Notes: generated by a model from the letters alone, not told the origin. Shown: positions 45,330-57,482, numbered from the stretch's first letter. The stretch is DNA of 64,000 nt from Leptodontidium sp. MPI-SDFR-AT-0119 (GCA_020726505.1 JAHLEZ010000008.1:2170001-2234000), one strand, 5' to 3'. Numbers and translations are program-made.

Positions 45330-46014
45330 TCACAACTTCGACCAGACAACAACGCTCTTTCCCCAAACCATGCCGAGTCTCTGGAAGAACGCAAACCACG
45401 ATCCAGCAGTAACATCCGGGAAAGTGGCCTGCCATAACGCTGCGAACGATCCTGCCGGACACATATATTAGCAAAATCCCGGTTACACAGATACCCATCC
45501 CCCAAATCAGCAGAAGAGAACCAAACATACCTTCAACAGGGCCCAACGCACCAAATCCCAAAGCCTCAATAACCCACGGCATAACCAACGCCAAAATCCC
45601 CAATGCAACAAGCGTCACCATAACACCCACCAGGACGGGATGTTCCCTAGCAAACTCCTCCGCTACGCCACTAGCTCTGTCGAATGCCTCTTTCATGGTG
45701 GAGCCCATTGCGGCGCTGGTGTTTAGGGCGTGGATGAGGCCGTCAAGGAGGTGTTGTGCGAGGCTGGTGGACCAGTTCTCAGCGCCGATTTGCGTGGAGA
45801 GGTGAGTGCGGAGGGAGTAGAGGGATTTTTTCTCGGATGTGAGGAGGGTGTGGAGGAGGGCTGTAGTGAGTTCGGAGGGGGCGGGGGAGGTGGGTTGGAG
45901 GGGGAGTTTGATTTCTGGGTTTGGGGTGAGGTTTGAGGTTGAGGTTGAGGCGAGGGCGTTGGAGTTGGAGTCGGTGCCTGTGATGCATTGCTTGAGTGCT
46001 GTGAGGATGTCCAT
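45330..46014 (-). CDS. ISG12/IFI6-IFI27-like membrane protein
   Basis: Two exons on the minus strand: 46014..45531 and 45451..45330 (201 aa), with a 79-bp intron inside a Gly codon (VEG). The N-terminal 70 residues are Ser/Thr/Pro-rich. A helical stretch precedes a hydrophobic segment (HPVLVGVMVTLVALGILALV), then MPWVIEALGFGALGPVEG, which is the glycine-rich hydrophobic core typical of the ISG12 (IFI6/IFI27) family. The end is SFAALWQATFPDVTAGSWFA and FFQRLGMVWGK. In animals this family acts in mitochondria and apoptosis; the fungal role is unknown. It is probably a small membrane protein. The family call rests on the core motif. Confidence 0.8.
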
Positions 46015-47132
46015 CTTGTTTGACTTGGTGGGGGTAAGTGGGCAAGAATTTGGTATTTTGAGGTTGTTGATATTGAGAGAGTTGATTCCCGAGAGGAGGT
46101 GGATGTGTTTGCTTTATAGGCAGGATGTTAGGCTTCAGTTTGTTGGTTTGCCTCATTGGACGGAAGGGTGCATGAGAGTTGGTGGTCGCTTGAATGGCCC
46201 TCTTGAATCTTGAGCCACGGTCAATAATTTGGGACCCAAGGCACACTGCAGCCTCACCGAGATAAGTTGAATTGTCAATTCGCTCTTGCCGAATATTGGA
46301 CCTACATGGGTCAAATCAAATGGCGATTTCCCTTGTTTCGATTGTTGATACTCAGCCCAGATTTTCATCTTCCCGTACAGTGAGCGCTGGCAAGTCTATT
46401 ATGCTTTTTAGCTAAACCCAAGTTTTTGCAAGGTTTAATTAATCGAATGAAACATTCCAGGTTGTAGAGTAAAGACGAATGTTCAAGTAACTAGATAAGA
46501 GATGAATGGTCAACCAAATGGAATAGAAGTCAAAATAATTATGGTTGCATCGTCTCTGCCGGTTTCTTGTGCTACAACAGTTTTTTTTAAAACTTGATAT
46601 GTGAGAAAATGCGCAAGAACCCAAACTGACTTTGATAGTAACAAGCCCTCAATTAGATTATTCCTAATTCAGACTCCAGGGAAGCTATTTGTTGCTTCTT
46701 GTCAGCATCGCTCTAGAGCACGCGAGCATTGAAAAGGGGGTCTCGGTTGCATCGCACCACAGATTGGCGAAGCATACGATCCAATCATATCGATTTATAT
46801 TCCCAGTCCGCGCATGGAGATGACAGTGCTTGGCATATTTACAAAAATAATCCCGCGACGCGTTGGCCCGCCCACAATTCGACGTCCTGGCAAAGCTTGT
46901 GGCGGCGGATCTTCAGACCTAATTCGTCACCAAGGCCCTTTCTGATTTCGATAATCTGAAACTACTGCAATCAAGATTTTTAGACTCTCAACACATGCAT
47001 GCCTTCGAATGTCATGCCACAATATCCCACCCAGACTGTGCTCGTGGTGGTTGATCGTGGCCGAGGAAGCTCCTTCCCTTCGATAAACTTCGAGCAACCT
47101 TAAGTTTAAGCGGCAACAACAGCTGGCCCAAC
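46015..47132. other. intergenic region between divergent genes
   Basis: This is a 1.1-kb promoter region between the ISG12-like gene (-) and the GT90 gene (+). Only short domain-free frames are seen. Confidence 0.55.
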
Positions 47133-49186
47133 ATGAGAGACCACACTCAGCGGCGACGGTCTTCGTCGAATTTCAATTCGCCCCAACAGCAGCGACGAAT
47201 ACGTGTCAATCACGGCAGCAGTCCGTTCCTCGAAGATCATGACGAGTCTAAAACCCCATCTCTAAATACGATCTTCCTGAGAACGAAGAGGAAAATGCGT
47301 TCTCGACAGACCTTCCTCTTACTCGCCCTCCTCGCATTCGCTGGACTCACCGTAGTCTACCTGCGAACGCCGTATATACCCCTCAGTGCAAATAGGACAT
47401 CTGCGAAGCCAGTTCAAGAACACCACAATGCCCCAGATACGAAGCTGTTAGGCCCAGGACCAAAGCAGGTTGGACCGCCTCAGCTGGGAAACTCCCACCC
47501 AATTCAGCAGCTCATTAAGAACGCCGAGCAAGATTTTGGGAAGATAGTAGAGAGGCAGTCAAAGACACTGGCAGAAGCAGTAAAGGAATACCGGCGACGA
47601 TATGGCATACCCCCTCCACCGAACTTTGACAAGTGGTACGAATATGCGAAGTCCAAGAACGTGCAATTGATCGACGAATACGACACTATACACACATCTC
47701 TCACACCTTTCTGGGGCTTGAAGCCGAGGACTATTCGAAATCGGGCGAGCGAGTCCCTGGGATATGATGCCAATAATATTCTCGGGGTGTTGATTAGGAA
47801 AGGCGAGATCAAGAAACTGGATGGAGGTGTGCCTTGGGCCATGGAAGCAACCAGGGGAATGGTGGAGAAATTTACAAAATATCTCCCAGACATTGACCTC
47901 TGCTTCAATATTCATGACGAACCCCGAGTTGTTGTGCCGTACGATGATCTGTCGAGGCTGGTGAGGTATGCTGAGGATGTGAAGATGCCTGCAGCCAATG
48001 CGGTCGCAAAACATAGGAACTCGTGGTCTGAGAGGCCAGGGGATCTTTCTGATGGGACACGGTTCGAGGATCTCAAATTGACTCGATTCAACATGATTCC
48101 ACACCAAGCAACATGGACACATTCGAGGATGTCTTGCCCACCAGACAGTCCAGCAAGATACCTGGAAGATGGTCTGGCGGAAGACAACTTCGATAGTTAC
48201 GCTGTTGGTGAATTGGGGTTTATATACAACAAGACTGCCTTCTCGGACATATGCCAATCTCCATCATTTTCAGAGACATACGGATTCTTCGATAGACCAA
48301 ATGCCTTCAATATTGCCCATGATCTCTTTCCCATATTCTCTGCATCGAAACCCTCATCCTACTCAGATATTGTCTATCCTTCTCCTTGGTACTGGGCTGG
48401 AAGGGTCACTTACAACGACACCTCTGACATGGATTGGACCGAGAAAGAAGGTAAACTCTATTGGCGGGGTTCTACGACAGGAGGCTACAGTCGAGATGGT
48501 GGCTGGAGACGGCAACATCGGCAACATCTTGTTCAGAAGATCAACGCAGGTGACCAAGCCAAGATCCTTAGTAATAGCGGTGGTGAGGGCGAAACAGAGG
48601 ACTGGAGAGTGAGGGAAGTCTCACGTAGTGACTTCAAAGATATCTTCGATGTCCATTTCTCGCACGTCGGCCAGTGTGACCCAGGCGACTGCAAAGCACA
48701 GGAGCAATTTTTCGAGCTCAAGAAACCAGCTGATCAGACTGAAGCATGGAAGTACAAATATTTGCTTGACATGGATGGCAATGCCTTCAGTGGACGCTTC
48801 TATGCCTTCTTGAAGAGCAAAAGCTTGGTCTACAAGCTAGCTGTTTTCAGGGAGTGGCATGAAGAGTGGTTGAAACCTTGGGTACACTATATTCCATTGA
48901 GTTTAAGGGGCGATGAATGGGTTGAGTCTGTGAGATGGTTTGCTGGCGAGGCATCTGGAAAGCAAGAAGCAGAGCATATTGCGATACAGGGGAGCGAATG
49001 GGCGAATAAGGTGTTGAGGAATGAAGATTTGGAGGTGTGGCTCTTCAGGTTGTTACTGGAGTGAGTCCTTCCTTGCCCATGTTTCCACCAACGGCCTGTC
49101 GCCAGCAAGGGCAACGCTGATTTGAGAGCAGATACGCCAGATTAGTAGATGATGACCGAGAAACCATCGGTTACACAGGCGCTTGA
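47133..49186 (+). CDS. GT90 (CAP-type) glycosyltransferase
   Basis: Two exons: 47133..49060 and 49132..49186 (660 aa). Type II topology: a basic cytosolic N-terminus (about 58 residues), then a signal anchor TFLLLALLAFAGLTVVYL, a stem and a lumenal catalytic domain. Recognisable GT90 segments are KLYWRGSTTGGYSRDGGWRR, FSHVGQCDPGDC, YKYLLDMDGNAFSGRFYAFL and WVHYIPLSL. These match Cryptococcus Cap/Cxt proteins and animal POGLUT-type enzymes. It should transfer xylose or another sugar in the Golgi; donor and acceptor cannot be read. Exon 2 adds YARLVDDDRETIGYTGA. Complete. Confidence 0.93.
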
Positions 49187-49622
49187 AGGAACTAGATGTT
49201 CTTCGATGATTTATTTGATGACGAGCATCGATTGTACATACAACTACGATGTCTCAAAAGACGGCTGGTCTCTCCGCGAATCACGAATGTATGGCATGAA
49301 GACTCAGGGATAGGCAAACAAGACAATGGGGCAGGCGTCATTCTCTGTATAAGATACACACGAACGAACATGGCATAGATGTGGCTATAGACGGAGGCAT
49401 TGGAGTTTTGGTTTGCATTATTGAGCCGAGAGCTGTTGGCTGGGGCATAGGCCCGGCTTGTAACTTTGTATGTATAATGCCCAATATACCCAGTTTGCTC
49501 GTTTATTCACTGTAGAGTTTGCATCCCTCGACGTTCCAAATACTTGCAATAAAATCAAAATGCGGCATAGAAACTCTCAGCAAGATGGTAGGCAAGGCTT
49601 CTAACCTCTAGAGATACGATAA
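49187..49622. other. intergenic spacer
   Basis: The 3' region of the GT90 gene and DNA upstream of the decayed ankyrin gene. No feature seen. Confidence 0.5.
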
Positions 49623-52209
49623 TGGAAGCTGGCTCCACTCCACCATGCTGCTATGGGCGGCCACCAAATGATCGTACAGACCTTGCTTGATAATGGGGCC
49701 GATATCAACCAACTCTCCGCAAACAACCGAAGATATACACCGCTGCTGAGCACGAGTTTGTTCAGTGAAAATGGACGGAGTATTGCTCAGGTTTTAATCG
49801 ATCATGGAGCTGACGTCAATGTTCGAAGAGGCCAGGGGAGGTCTTTCTTCCATGATGCCTGTAGATACGGGTGCTTGAGCATACTCGAATCTGTGTCGCT
49901 TGAAGAGATTAAGAGTGCGGGTCGGGTTTCTGCTGCACAGAACGGTCCGAACTTTAGGGGCTGGGAAAATATTGGGTGTTTCCATTGGGCTGCTCTTGGG
50001 GACCAACAAAATGTGGGGTCCTTTCTTCTGGCCAACGGCCTGGCAACGGTGGATGAGGCTTCAAATGGCGAGCAGATGGCTGCCCTCCACATCGCAGGTT
50101 ATCATGGCAGTACTGCTTTTGTCGATTTTCTTCTGGACGCCGGAGCATCACTAAATCCGAAAAACTCCGCCGGACAAACACCATTTTACATGGCGTTGTG
50201 TCGGGCACCAGACCGATGTGATGAGGCAACTGATTCACAAAGGGGCTCGTGTATTCGACGAAAATACCAAGACCATAGAGCTGGAGGTGGCTGGGTGGCT
50301 GGGTGGGGGAATTTGGAGGCGATGTCTGTTCTACAGCAGGCGGACAGAGGAGCACACATGCTTCATGAACGTGAGACTTCGTCCCTCTCAAATCTTTCTT
50401 TTTCAAAAACATGGTGATCGAAGCTGACTGTGAGGAATCCGGCAGTGTCCCTCTCTGCAGCACTCGACGGGCGCCACAGAAACGGCACCTCTGTCGTAGA
50501 CATACTTACAACGGTTCTCAAGTACGCAATTGAGCAAGATAAGACACTCTTGTGCAAGCAGATACTGGACAGAGCGCCTGACCTCAGCAAGGCGATGGAT
50601 GAGTGTGGAAAGTGCGGACCATTGCTGTATGCCTTGCGTTTAAAGCGTAGGCACATCGCACGCATGCTCGTCACTTCAGGTGCAAATATCGAGGAGGCTG
50701 TTTGTGTCTCCCACGAAACATTTGGTTTCGATGCGGCTCACTATGCGGTGATGATGGGAGACGATACCTTGCTGAGGCTTCTTTTCCAGAAAGGCTACCG
50801 TTGTTTAGGCCCGTTCATCCAATCCATGCTGCCATTGCTTTCGACCAGCTGTATTGCGCAGCAATCCTTCTAGACCATACAACTCCAACTGGAAATATCA
50901 CAGTCGATAACACCGCTGTAGTTGCAGAGAACCCATTCGACTTCCGCATCCGAGCAGCTGCCATTCAATTCCCGTGGGCTCTATTAGGATACAGCAAACT
51001 ATTCCCAACTGGGTTCTTGTGGACTGCACTTCACCATGCAACTCACAAAAATTCGGAGGCAATAGTTCACTACTTGCTGAATCGAGGCGCTTCAATTAAC
51101 GCGACTGATTCTCAGGGCCTAACTGCTTTACACGTTGCCGCAAGTAATGGGTTTCTGTCTATAGTCAATATCCTCCTTGATAGAGGTGCCGACCAGACAA
51201 TCAAGACTATCGAAAGTGGGGAAACACCTTTCTTCACGGCCATAAGAAGTGACGAGGTAGCTGTGGTACAAAGACTGCTTGACCGCGCTACAATCAATCT
51301 TCGGAGCCTCGAGGGCTGGTAACCACTTCATGTATGCATTGAATGTTTAAACCAGGAATCGCTGGCTGAACTTCTTAAATTAAGCCCGGACGTTAACACT
51401 ATGACCAACAAAGGAGCAACCCCTCTTCACTTCGCATGCTTGGAGGCCGGTCGTTTACCCATGGTCAGGTTTCTCCTGGAATCTGGCGCAGACGTTCACA
51501 TGCGCGATATCGAAGGCGGCACACCACTACTGTGGGCTTCTTCAACTGAAGCATGTAAAGAACTAGTGAAATATGGAGCGAAGCTTGATGTTGTTGACAA
51601 TTGTGGAATTAATGCTCTTCATTACGCTATACGTTTCAAATCCTCCTCAGATCTCGTGGAATGGTTATGCAGCGAGGACGCCAATCTTAAGACGATGAAA
51701 TGCAATACAGGCTGTACATCCATCCATGCAGCGTTGCAGTCTGGCGAAGCACAGATCCGCGAAAGAGCATTAAGTCCTGGAGAGGACATACATTACGATG
51801 GCGATGATGATTGTGGAACTATACTGCATCAAGCTTGTCGTCATGGCCATGTAGACATATTCGAAGAAGCCAAGAGCCGTCTGAGCGCTGTTGAACTCAA
51901 CAAATCTGCCAGAAGACCAACGAGCTCGTAGCGCCATTGCTGACATTGGCAGTGCAGTGCGGCATGACTGGTATAGTTTTGTCTTTGATAGAGGCAAGTG
52001 CTGATGTCAACTTTATCGGTCAACACTGGGGCAGTCCTGTCCATACAGCATGTCAATTTGGCCGCTTGGAAATTCTAAAGCTACTTCTGGGCCACAACGC
52101 GAACGCAGTTTGTATCGGCCGTGGTGGAAAGACGGTCACAATGGAGAAAGCAGCAGGTAATGATCGGAAATTACTTGACTGGCTTCGCGAGAGGGAGGCG
52201 GGTTTGTAG
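49623..52209 (+). pseudogene. ankyrin-repeat protein, decayed
   Basis: Ankyrin repeats run along the whole stretch: PLHHAAMGGHQMIVQTLLDNGADIN, TALHHATHKNSEAIVHYLLN, LTALHVAASNGFLSIVNILL, ATPLHFACLEAGRLPMVRFL and others. The reading frame is broken repeatedly. It shifts near 50205 and back near 50285, shifts again near 50815 and near 51910, and has an in-frame TAA at 51320 inside an expected W-T-P-L-H motif. A TGA near 50415 could be removed by an intron (donor GTGAGA). The first repeat is preceded directly by a TAA and there is no clear start, so the 5' end also seems lost. It is probably a pseudogene of a large ankyrin protein; sequencing errors could explain single lesions but hardly all. 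Confidence 0.75.
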
Positions 52210-52412
52210 GGGATGGGGCATCTTTTGCAACTATGAACCTGCGACGATTTATTTCCCAACTAATTTTGACCTCGTCATTCATTTTTCCCTTCGAAGTAGC
52301 ACCGACGCTGCCTCTTCGGCAATCCGTGGTCATATACGAAGTATATGTAAAAAGGGATGAGTTATTTACTTTCTACAAAACAATAGGGCCGGAGCCAAAT
52401 CTCACTTCCAAA
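52210..52412. other. DNA between the ankyrin pseudogene and an inverted-repeat element
   Basis: Short spacer; nothing further recognised. Confidence 0.5.
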
Positions 52413-52657
52413 CGAGGCTAGCTAAATTCGTCTCCGGTGAAGTGATGACTACTCAAATATCTAAGCAGCCTTCGCTCTCTTTATTACCTAGATATATCCA
52501 TAAGTGAGAACTTGTTCAAAGTCGCTAAATCATTTCAGAACATTGACTGAAAGGAAAAGCCGAGCTCGGGTTTAAGTAAGCCTTAGCTTTGATATTTAAA
52601 GTGAATTGTATAGGTGAAAATAACTCGCTTCACCGGAGACGAATTTGGCTAGCCTCG
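52413..52657. mobile_element. putative MITE with about 33-bp terminal inverted repeats
   Basis: This is a 245-bp AT-rich element without coding capacity. Both ends, read inward, begin CGAGGCTAGCYAAATTCG followed by TCTCCGGTGAAGYGA; the two arms differ at only a couple of positions. The flanks are A-rich (CCAAA left, AAAAG right), so the target duplication is not certain. It lies between the ankyrin pseudogene and the 5S gene. The length and quality of the repeats make a non-autonomous DNA transposon likely; the superfamily cannot be named. Confidence 0.7.
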
Positions 52658-52706
52658 AAAAGAAAGCGCCCAAAGGAAAGTGAGCTATAATAAAAAATTA
52701 AAAATT

Positions 52707-52712
52707 AAAAAA
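52707..52712 (-). terminator. Pol III T-run terminator of the 5S gene
   Basis: On the minus strand the 5S sequence is followed immediately by six T residues, then further T-rich DNA, as expected for RNA polymerase III termination. Confidence 0.75.
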
Positions 52713-52831
52713 ACATACAACAGCGGGAATTCGCTGGTGGTCACCCACCCAACTACTAATCCGCCGATCTGAAACTTAAGTACGGCAGAGCGGACGGGAT
52801 GCCCTGGATTTTCCAGTCTATGGTCGTATGT
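52713..52831 (-). rRNA. 5S ribosomal RNA, dispersed single copy
   Basis: 119 bp on the minus strand start ACATACGACCATAG and end CAGCGAATTCCCGCTGTTGTATGT (last nine bases GTTGTATGT). The ends pair over nine positions (helix I, one G-U). CATCCCGTCCGCTCTGCCGTACTTAAG and TAGTAGTTGGGTGGGTGACC contain the conserved internal control region. The helix II/III region (ACTGGAAAATCCAGGGC) and helix IV/V region (TTTCAGATCGGCGGA) differ from the common ascomycete 5S. A TATA-like element at -29 to -25 and a T-run after the end suggest it can be transcribed. Dispersed 5S genes with sequence isotypes are known in Neurospora and other Pezizomycotina. Confidence 0.93.
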
Positions 52832-52854
52832 GGCAGTCTTTGCGGGATTTGGAT

Positions 52855-52860
52855 CTATAT
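52855..52860 (-). promoter_or_regulatory. TATA-like element of the 5S gene
   Basis: ATATAG on the minus strand lies about 24-29 bp upstream of the 5S start, the position of the TATA element required by Neurospora 5S genes. Confidence 0.6.
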
Positions 52861-53909
52861 CATGATCGCTGTTGTGAGGTTGGGGCTGTGGTTGTGGGAT
52901 GGGAGTTAGTGTGTTGGTGTTGGCGTTTGAGCGAGAAGGAAGGAGGGTGGTTTGGGGATGAGTCTACCAACAGAAATGTTTTGGTGTTTAAAATCAATGA
53001 TCCTAAGTAATTGTATTTTCTTTCTTTTAGTTCTTTTTTAAAATCGTCGAGAAGGGACGGACAGGACTGGGCCTGCTAATTTAGACCCACTTCAAGTATC
53101 AACAATACTAAAATATGACGCGCAGTCACTCGTCAATAAATGGCTCGCTTTCGAAAACGAGTATAACAGATTTTAGATATAGGAGGTGGGAGATTGGAGG
53201 AAAACATAATCCGAATCGCAGTCCAGCCATACCAAATCTCTACTCCGAGAGGCAGAGTGTACGACTTCACCGTCCAAGATATTTCCCAAGAGCAGGACGC
53301 AGGAAATTGAGGTAAATTTTCTAGAGATGAAAAGAGGATGCTTAAGAAAGGCCCAGATACTTCCAAGTAGCATTCTGATACCGTCTTATTTTCGGATACC
53401 GTCTTATTACCGCATGTCGTACTTGGAAAGACTTCCTCACAGCACTTCCTTCAGAGCTGCGTCTTGAAATATGGGAATTACTGAAGTGTTGTGGGCGTGT
53501 GAGGAGGTACCGTACTGTCCGTTACTTCGTCTTCTGCTTCACGTTGTGAGCATTGAAGTAGAGGGTGGCTACTTTATTATATATCGAGGATCAGATAACA
53601 GCAATCAGAAGATCACCGGTGAGGCTTATAACACAATGGAATGCTGGAATATGTGATACAAGTAAAGCGAGGTTGAAGTGATCTACCAAAATAAAAAAAA
53701 GGTCGATTCCGACTGACACCTGCCAGCATATCAAAAGGTGCACCGAGGTTTTGTTTTCAAGAAAGTGTGTGGGAATTCATTACATCATAGTTCTCAACTT
53801 AATCTCCATCTGAATCTCACAGTATCATGCTCGTCTTCCATCATGCCATTTTCAAAAGAAAACCCCCAATCAAAACACATTCCTCGCTTAACCACCAAAA
53901 CGGTCTCAA
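52861..53909. other. intergenic region
   Basis: One kilobase between the 5S gene and the 3' end of the catalase gene. GATACCGTCTTATT occurs twice, 18 bp apart, near 53377-53408. No gene is supported. Confidence 0.5.
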
Positions 53910-55488
53910 TCAGAGACGAGCCTGCGCAGACCCAGCAGCTTGACTTCCCCCAGCAGGAGCCAACTTCTCTGTCTCCTCTGCAATTCTCTGTCCAAGAACC
54001 TCATCCACTCTCCCAAACATCTCATAAGTCCTCCTCCTAGTATCCTCCTTCGCGGCACTCAAGTGGCCAGCCACATTACCCACAAAATTATCCTGTTGAC
54101 CGCTCTGCCTACCGAGAACGTCCCATAGACCCTTAGCTTGTACGTAGTCTTCAGATGTGACTTCTGAGAGAAACGAGACGGCTGCACCGGCCCATTGCTC
54201 GTGGCCGTTGGTGGGTTTGACGGGTTTGTAGGTTATGTCGCGATAGGAGGATGGGTAGTTGGGATTAGCGCCGTAGTTGCCATTGACAGCCATAGTGCCA
54301 TCACGTTGGTAAGGATTAAAAGCTCGAAGAGGAGCGTTGACAGGAATCTGTTGGTAGTTCACGCCGAGACGGTGACGTTGCGTATCAGGGTAAGAGAAGA
54401 GACGGGATTGTAGAACAGGATCGGCAGAAACCTCAGCTCCCGGTACGAGATGAGAAGGTGAGAAAGCCACTTGCTCGATCTCAGCGAAGTAGTTCTCAAC
54501 GTTCTTGTTCAGTGTGAATTTCCCGAATGGTCGGAGAGGGACTTCATTTTGTGGCCAGACCTTCGTCAAGTCGAAGATGTTCCAGCGGAACTTCTCGGCT
54601 TGTTCGGGAGAGAGGACTTGTACGTAGGCGGTCCAGCTTGGGTATTCGCCTTTGCTGATTGAGTCGAAGAGATCTTGGGTATTCCAGTCTGGGTTTTCGG
54701 CTGCCATCTTACCGGCTTCAGCGTTGGTGAATGTCTTGTTTCCTTGATCGGTCTTTAGGTGGATCTGAACATAGTTGAATGTTCCGTCTGGCTTGGTCCA
54801 TTTATAGGTGTGTCCTGAATATCCATTCATGTGTCTGTACGAGTATGGTGTTCCCCGATCGCTGAAGAGATGCATAACCTGATGGATAGCCTCTTGGTGA
54901 GTGGACAGGTAATCCCAGAACATCGTAGCATCCTTCAAGTTCGTCTGGGGATTCCTCTTTTGCGTATGGATGAACAGTGGGAACTTGGTCGGGTCGCGGA
55001 TGAAGAACACAGGGGTATTGTTGTAGACCCAGTCCCAGTTTCCTTCTTCCGTATAGAACTTGATAGAGAAACCTCGAGGATCTCGTGCTGTATCCGGAGA
55101 ACCCTTCTCTCCACCAACAGTTGAGAAGCGGGCTATGCAAGATGTCTTCTTGCCGATACTGCTAAGCATATCAATCGAGGAGATGTCGCTGATGTCATGT
55201 GTAACAGTGAAGTCTATAGACAGGTTAGCATATGTCTTACTACTCGAGTTCAGAAAACATACCTCCATAAGCTCCAGCACCTTTTGCGTGAACAACACGC
55301 TCTGGGATACGCTCCCGGTCGAAATGGGCCAGTAGGTCGATCAAGTGGAAGTCCTGGAGCAAGAGAGGGCCATTGTTGCCAACTCTCTGGTATGCCTCTG
55401 GACTATCGATGGGACAGCCATTGGAGGTTGTGTAGACAGGCTTCTCATTGTATTTGAAGGTCGATGCGGGCTTGTCGTCGGCAACCAT
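53910..55488 (-). CDS. catalase, small-subunit type with peroxisomal C-terminus
   Basis: Two exons on the minus strand: 55488..55263 and 55213..53910 (509 aa), with a 49-bp intron. This haem enzyme dismutates hydrogen peroxide. The active-site motif [20 protein letters not shown] is present with the distal His67, as are [20 protein letters not shown] and the haem-ligand motif [14 protein letters not shown] with the proximal Tyr. Its length is that of the small-subunit (clade 3) catalases, without the C-terminal flavodoxin-like domain of large catalases and without a signal peptide. The last three residues, ARL, match the PTS1 consensus, so peroxisomal import is likely. Complete and probably active. 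Confidence 0.96.
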
Positions 55489-57482
55489 GATTGCGGTTTG
55501 CACTTGCGAGTTGAAGTATTAGGAGTTGGATCTTCTTTTGTGTTTCTTGTATTCGACAGTGGAGTACCCAATATTATTTTCTTTCGATCTGCTGTGATTT
55601 GTTTCTGTAGAAGTCTTACGAAACTAAAATTCAGTCCGTGGAATAAATAAAGAAGAAGGAAGACGCCGAGACATGCGAGGAGCTTATGTAGCTTCTGACG
55701 AGGTGGACGAGGCAAACAAGGCAAGGCAAGGCAGGGCCAATTGGAGCGGGGGTGGTTACAATTGCATCATTTAATAATCGAGATTGATCCAGACGGTCTG
55801 GAAGCTAGAAGTTCTTTGGGATTTCTAAGGATGATCTCCTGGGAGGGGTTGATTCGGCGTTTGTTTCCGTCCAGTTCAACTGCGGCGACTGGTGAGATAT
55901 CAGGGATTTGAAAGTGCCAAACCTACGTGACGACATGCTTTTTCAACTTAGACTTTACAGTAACGCATTTCGTATAAGAAGGGCCTTTGGCTAGGTAGAT
56001 GATGCAGGATTATTGCTGCTTTTATGAAGCCAGTAGTAGATCAATATATGATAAACAATAGAACATACGTACTTCGTCCAAAAACCCAACCCCAAACACA
56101 CATCTCTGCTATGACGCACTTCCAGGTGCAGCTGCGTAATGTACAAGGGATCCCTGTCGTGCCCACTGTCATCAAACTCTTTCTCCACGTTTTTATTTTT
56201 CACTTATCAGTTGACCGAACGCCACAGTTGCTTATCGGTGCCAAGGTATGTCAACTCTGGATGAAGCTTGATATATTTACTTGTTAAGGTTATTCCAACG
56301 CCGGATCTGTGGTTGTGAACTGGTTATTACTTCAAGAGTAAGTAATTGATTGCATGCGTAATATTGAGCCTTTCTGTTTCTAGCTTACCTCTCATGGATG
56401 CGTAGGACATGTCTTGTATGCAGAAAACTCACGCAACGAATCCCGAATCCGGAGATAGAAATATCCCTCGCGCATGTAACACCATGTGCTCTGCAAACGC
56501 TCTAGACAAAGCCGCCTTGACGATGCTGAGTAAGCCGAATTGCATCTGCAGGTATTTACTCACATTACTGGGTTCCGTAAGTCTGTAAGCTGTACCTGAT
56601 ATGTGATTCGTTCTTGAGTCGGCGGGATTTGGTAATCGTAGACAGAAGAAACCGTGATTCACGGGGTTTGAGCAGAACAGGGCAAATGGCAGACTTCGGA
56701 AACGTAATGTACTGGGGGTAGCCCACGGTTTGCCTTGGTGGAGACAAAATCATAAAACTGAACAGAAAAGTATAGTGGTCGTATGAATTGCATGAATAGA
56801 GTAAGATTGAAAGAGCTGCTCCGATATGGCTCTTGCTCGAGTAGTATCTCCGGAGTCTACCATCCTGAAGCAGTTCAAGCTTGCTTGTAAGATGGCGAGT
56901 AAGAAGTTCCCCGACGTCGGACGTTCTGCTTAGAAACCTCTCGGATTTGCCTTGTCCTGAAAGCATACAGGGTAGAAAGTAATCTCGTTCAGCCTGAGTC
57001 GGATCTGCTCAAACGAGACCTATATTACCCCGACTAGAACATCAGTAAGAAACCTCCGGGGAACAACATCTAGACCATGAGGTTGGTAAGGAACGCATGT
57101 CATCAAGGCTGACAATTCGCAATAGGTCTGGTCAAGGGAAGTAAACTATCCGGAGGTCTTGAAAAGTAATGTGAGAATGTCGTCAACCCAATACTCCATT
57201 AAACGAGAGGAAAGAAAACAATTCTAAAATGCCCAATCCTGGCTAATGCAGCTTGCGTATCGTACCATTCTTCGCCTCCACAAAATATCATCCATTCATC
57301 CCTTTGCCCTAAGCTTCAAAGAGCCGCTGAAAAGAGCAAAAAGCGCCCCGAAAAGTCTAGGTGATGACCTGGCCTGTTCGTTCTCCCATGATGTTTTCTT
57401 ATACTCCAGATTATGCCCCATGTTGTTGTGGTACAAGTTGGTCGATCGATCCTTGTCCCAACCTCTCCTCTCTTCTCCTTTC
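55489..57482. other. 2-kb intergenic region
   Basis: Catalase promoter and 3' region of ARL1. Frames of 60-130 codons occur without recognisable domains or convincing splicing. A GGCAAGG-type run lies near 55710-55735. No gene is supported. Confidence 0.5.

Noticed and set aside
49653..50417. Ankyrin frame as a complete 254-aa gene
   Set aside because: Repeats continue downstream in other frames and the frame itself is shifted internally, so it is part of a decayed longer gene.
53701..53725. GGTCGATTCCGACT resembling a tRNA T-arm
   Set aside because: No matching D-arm, anticodon arm or acceptor stem upstream; an A-rich run precedes it.
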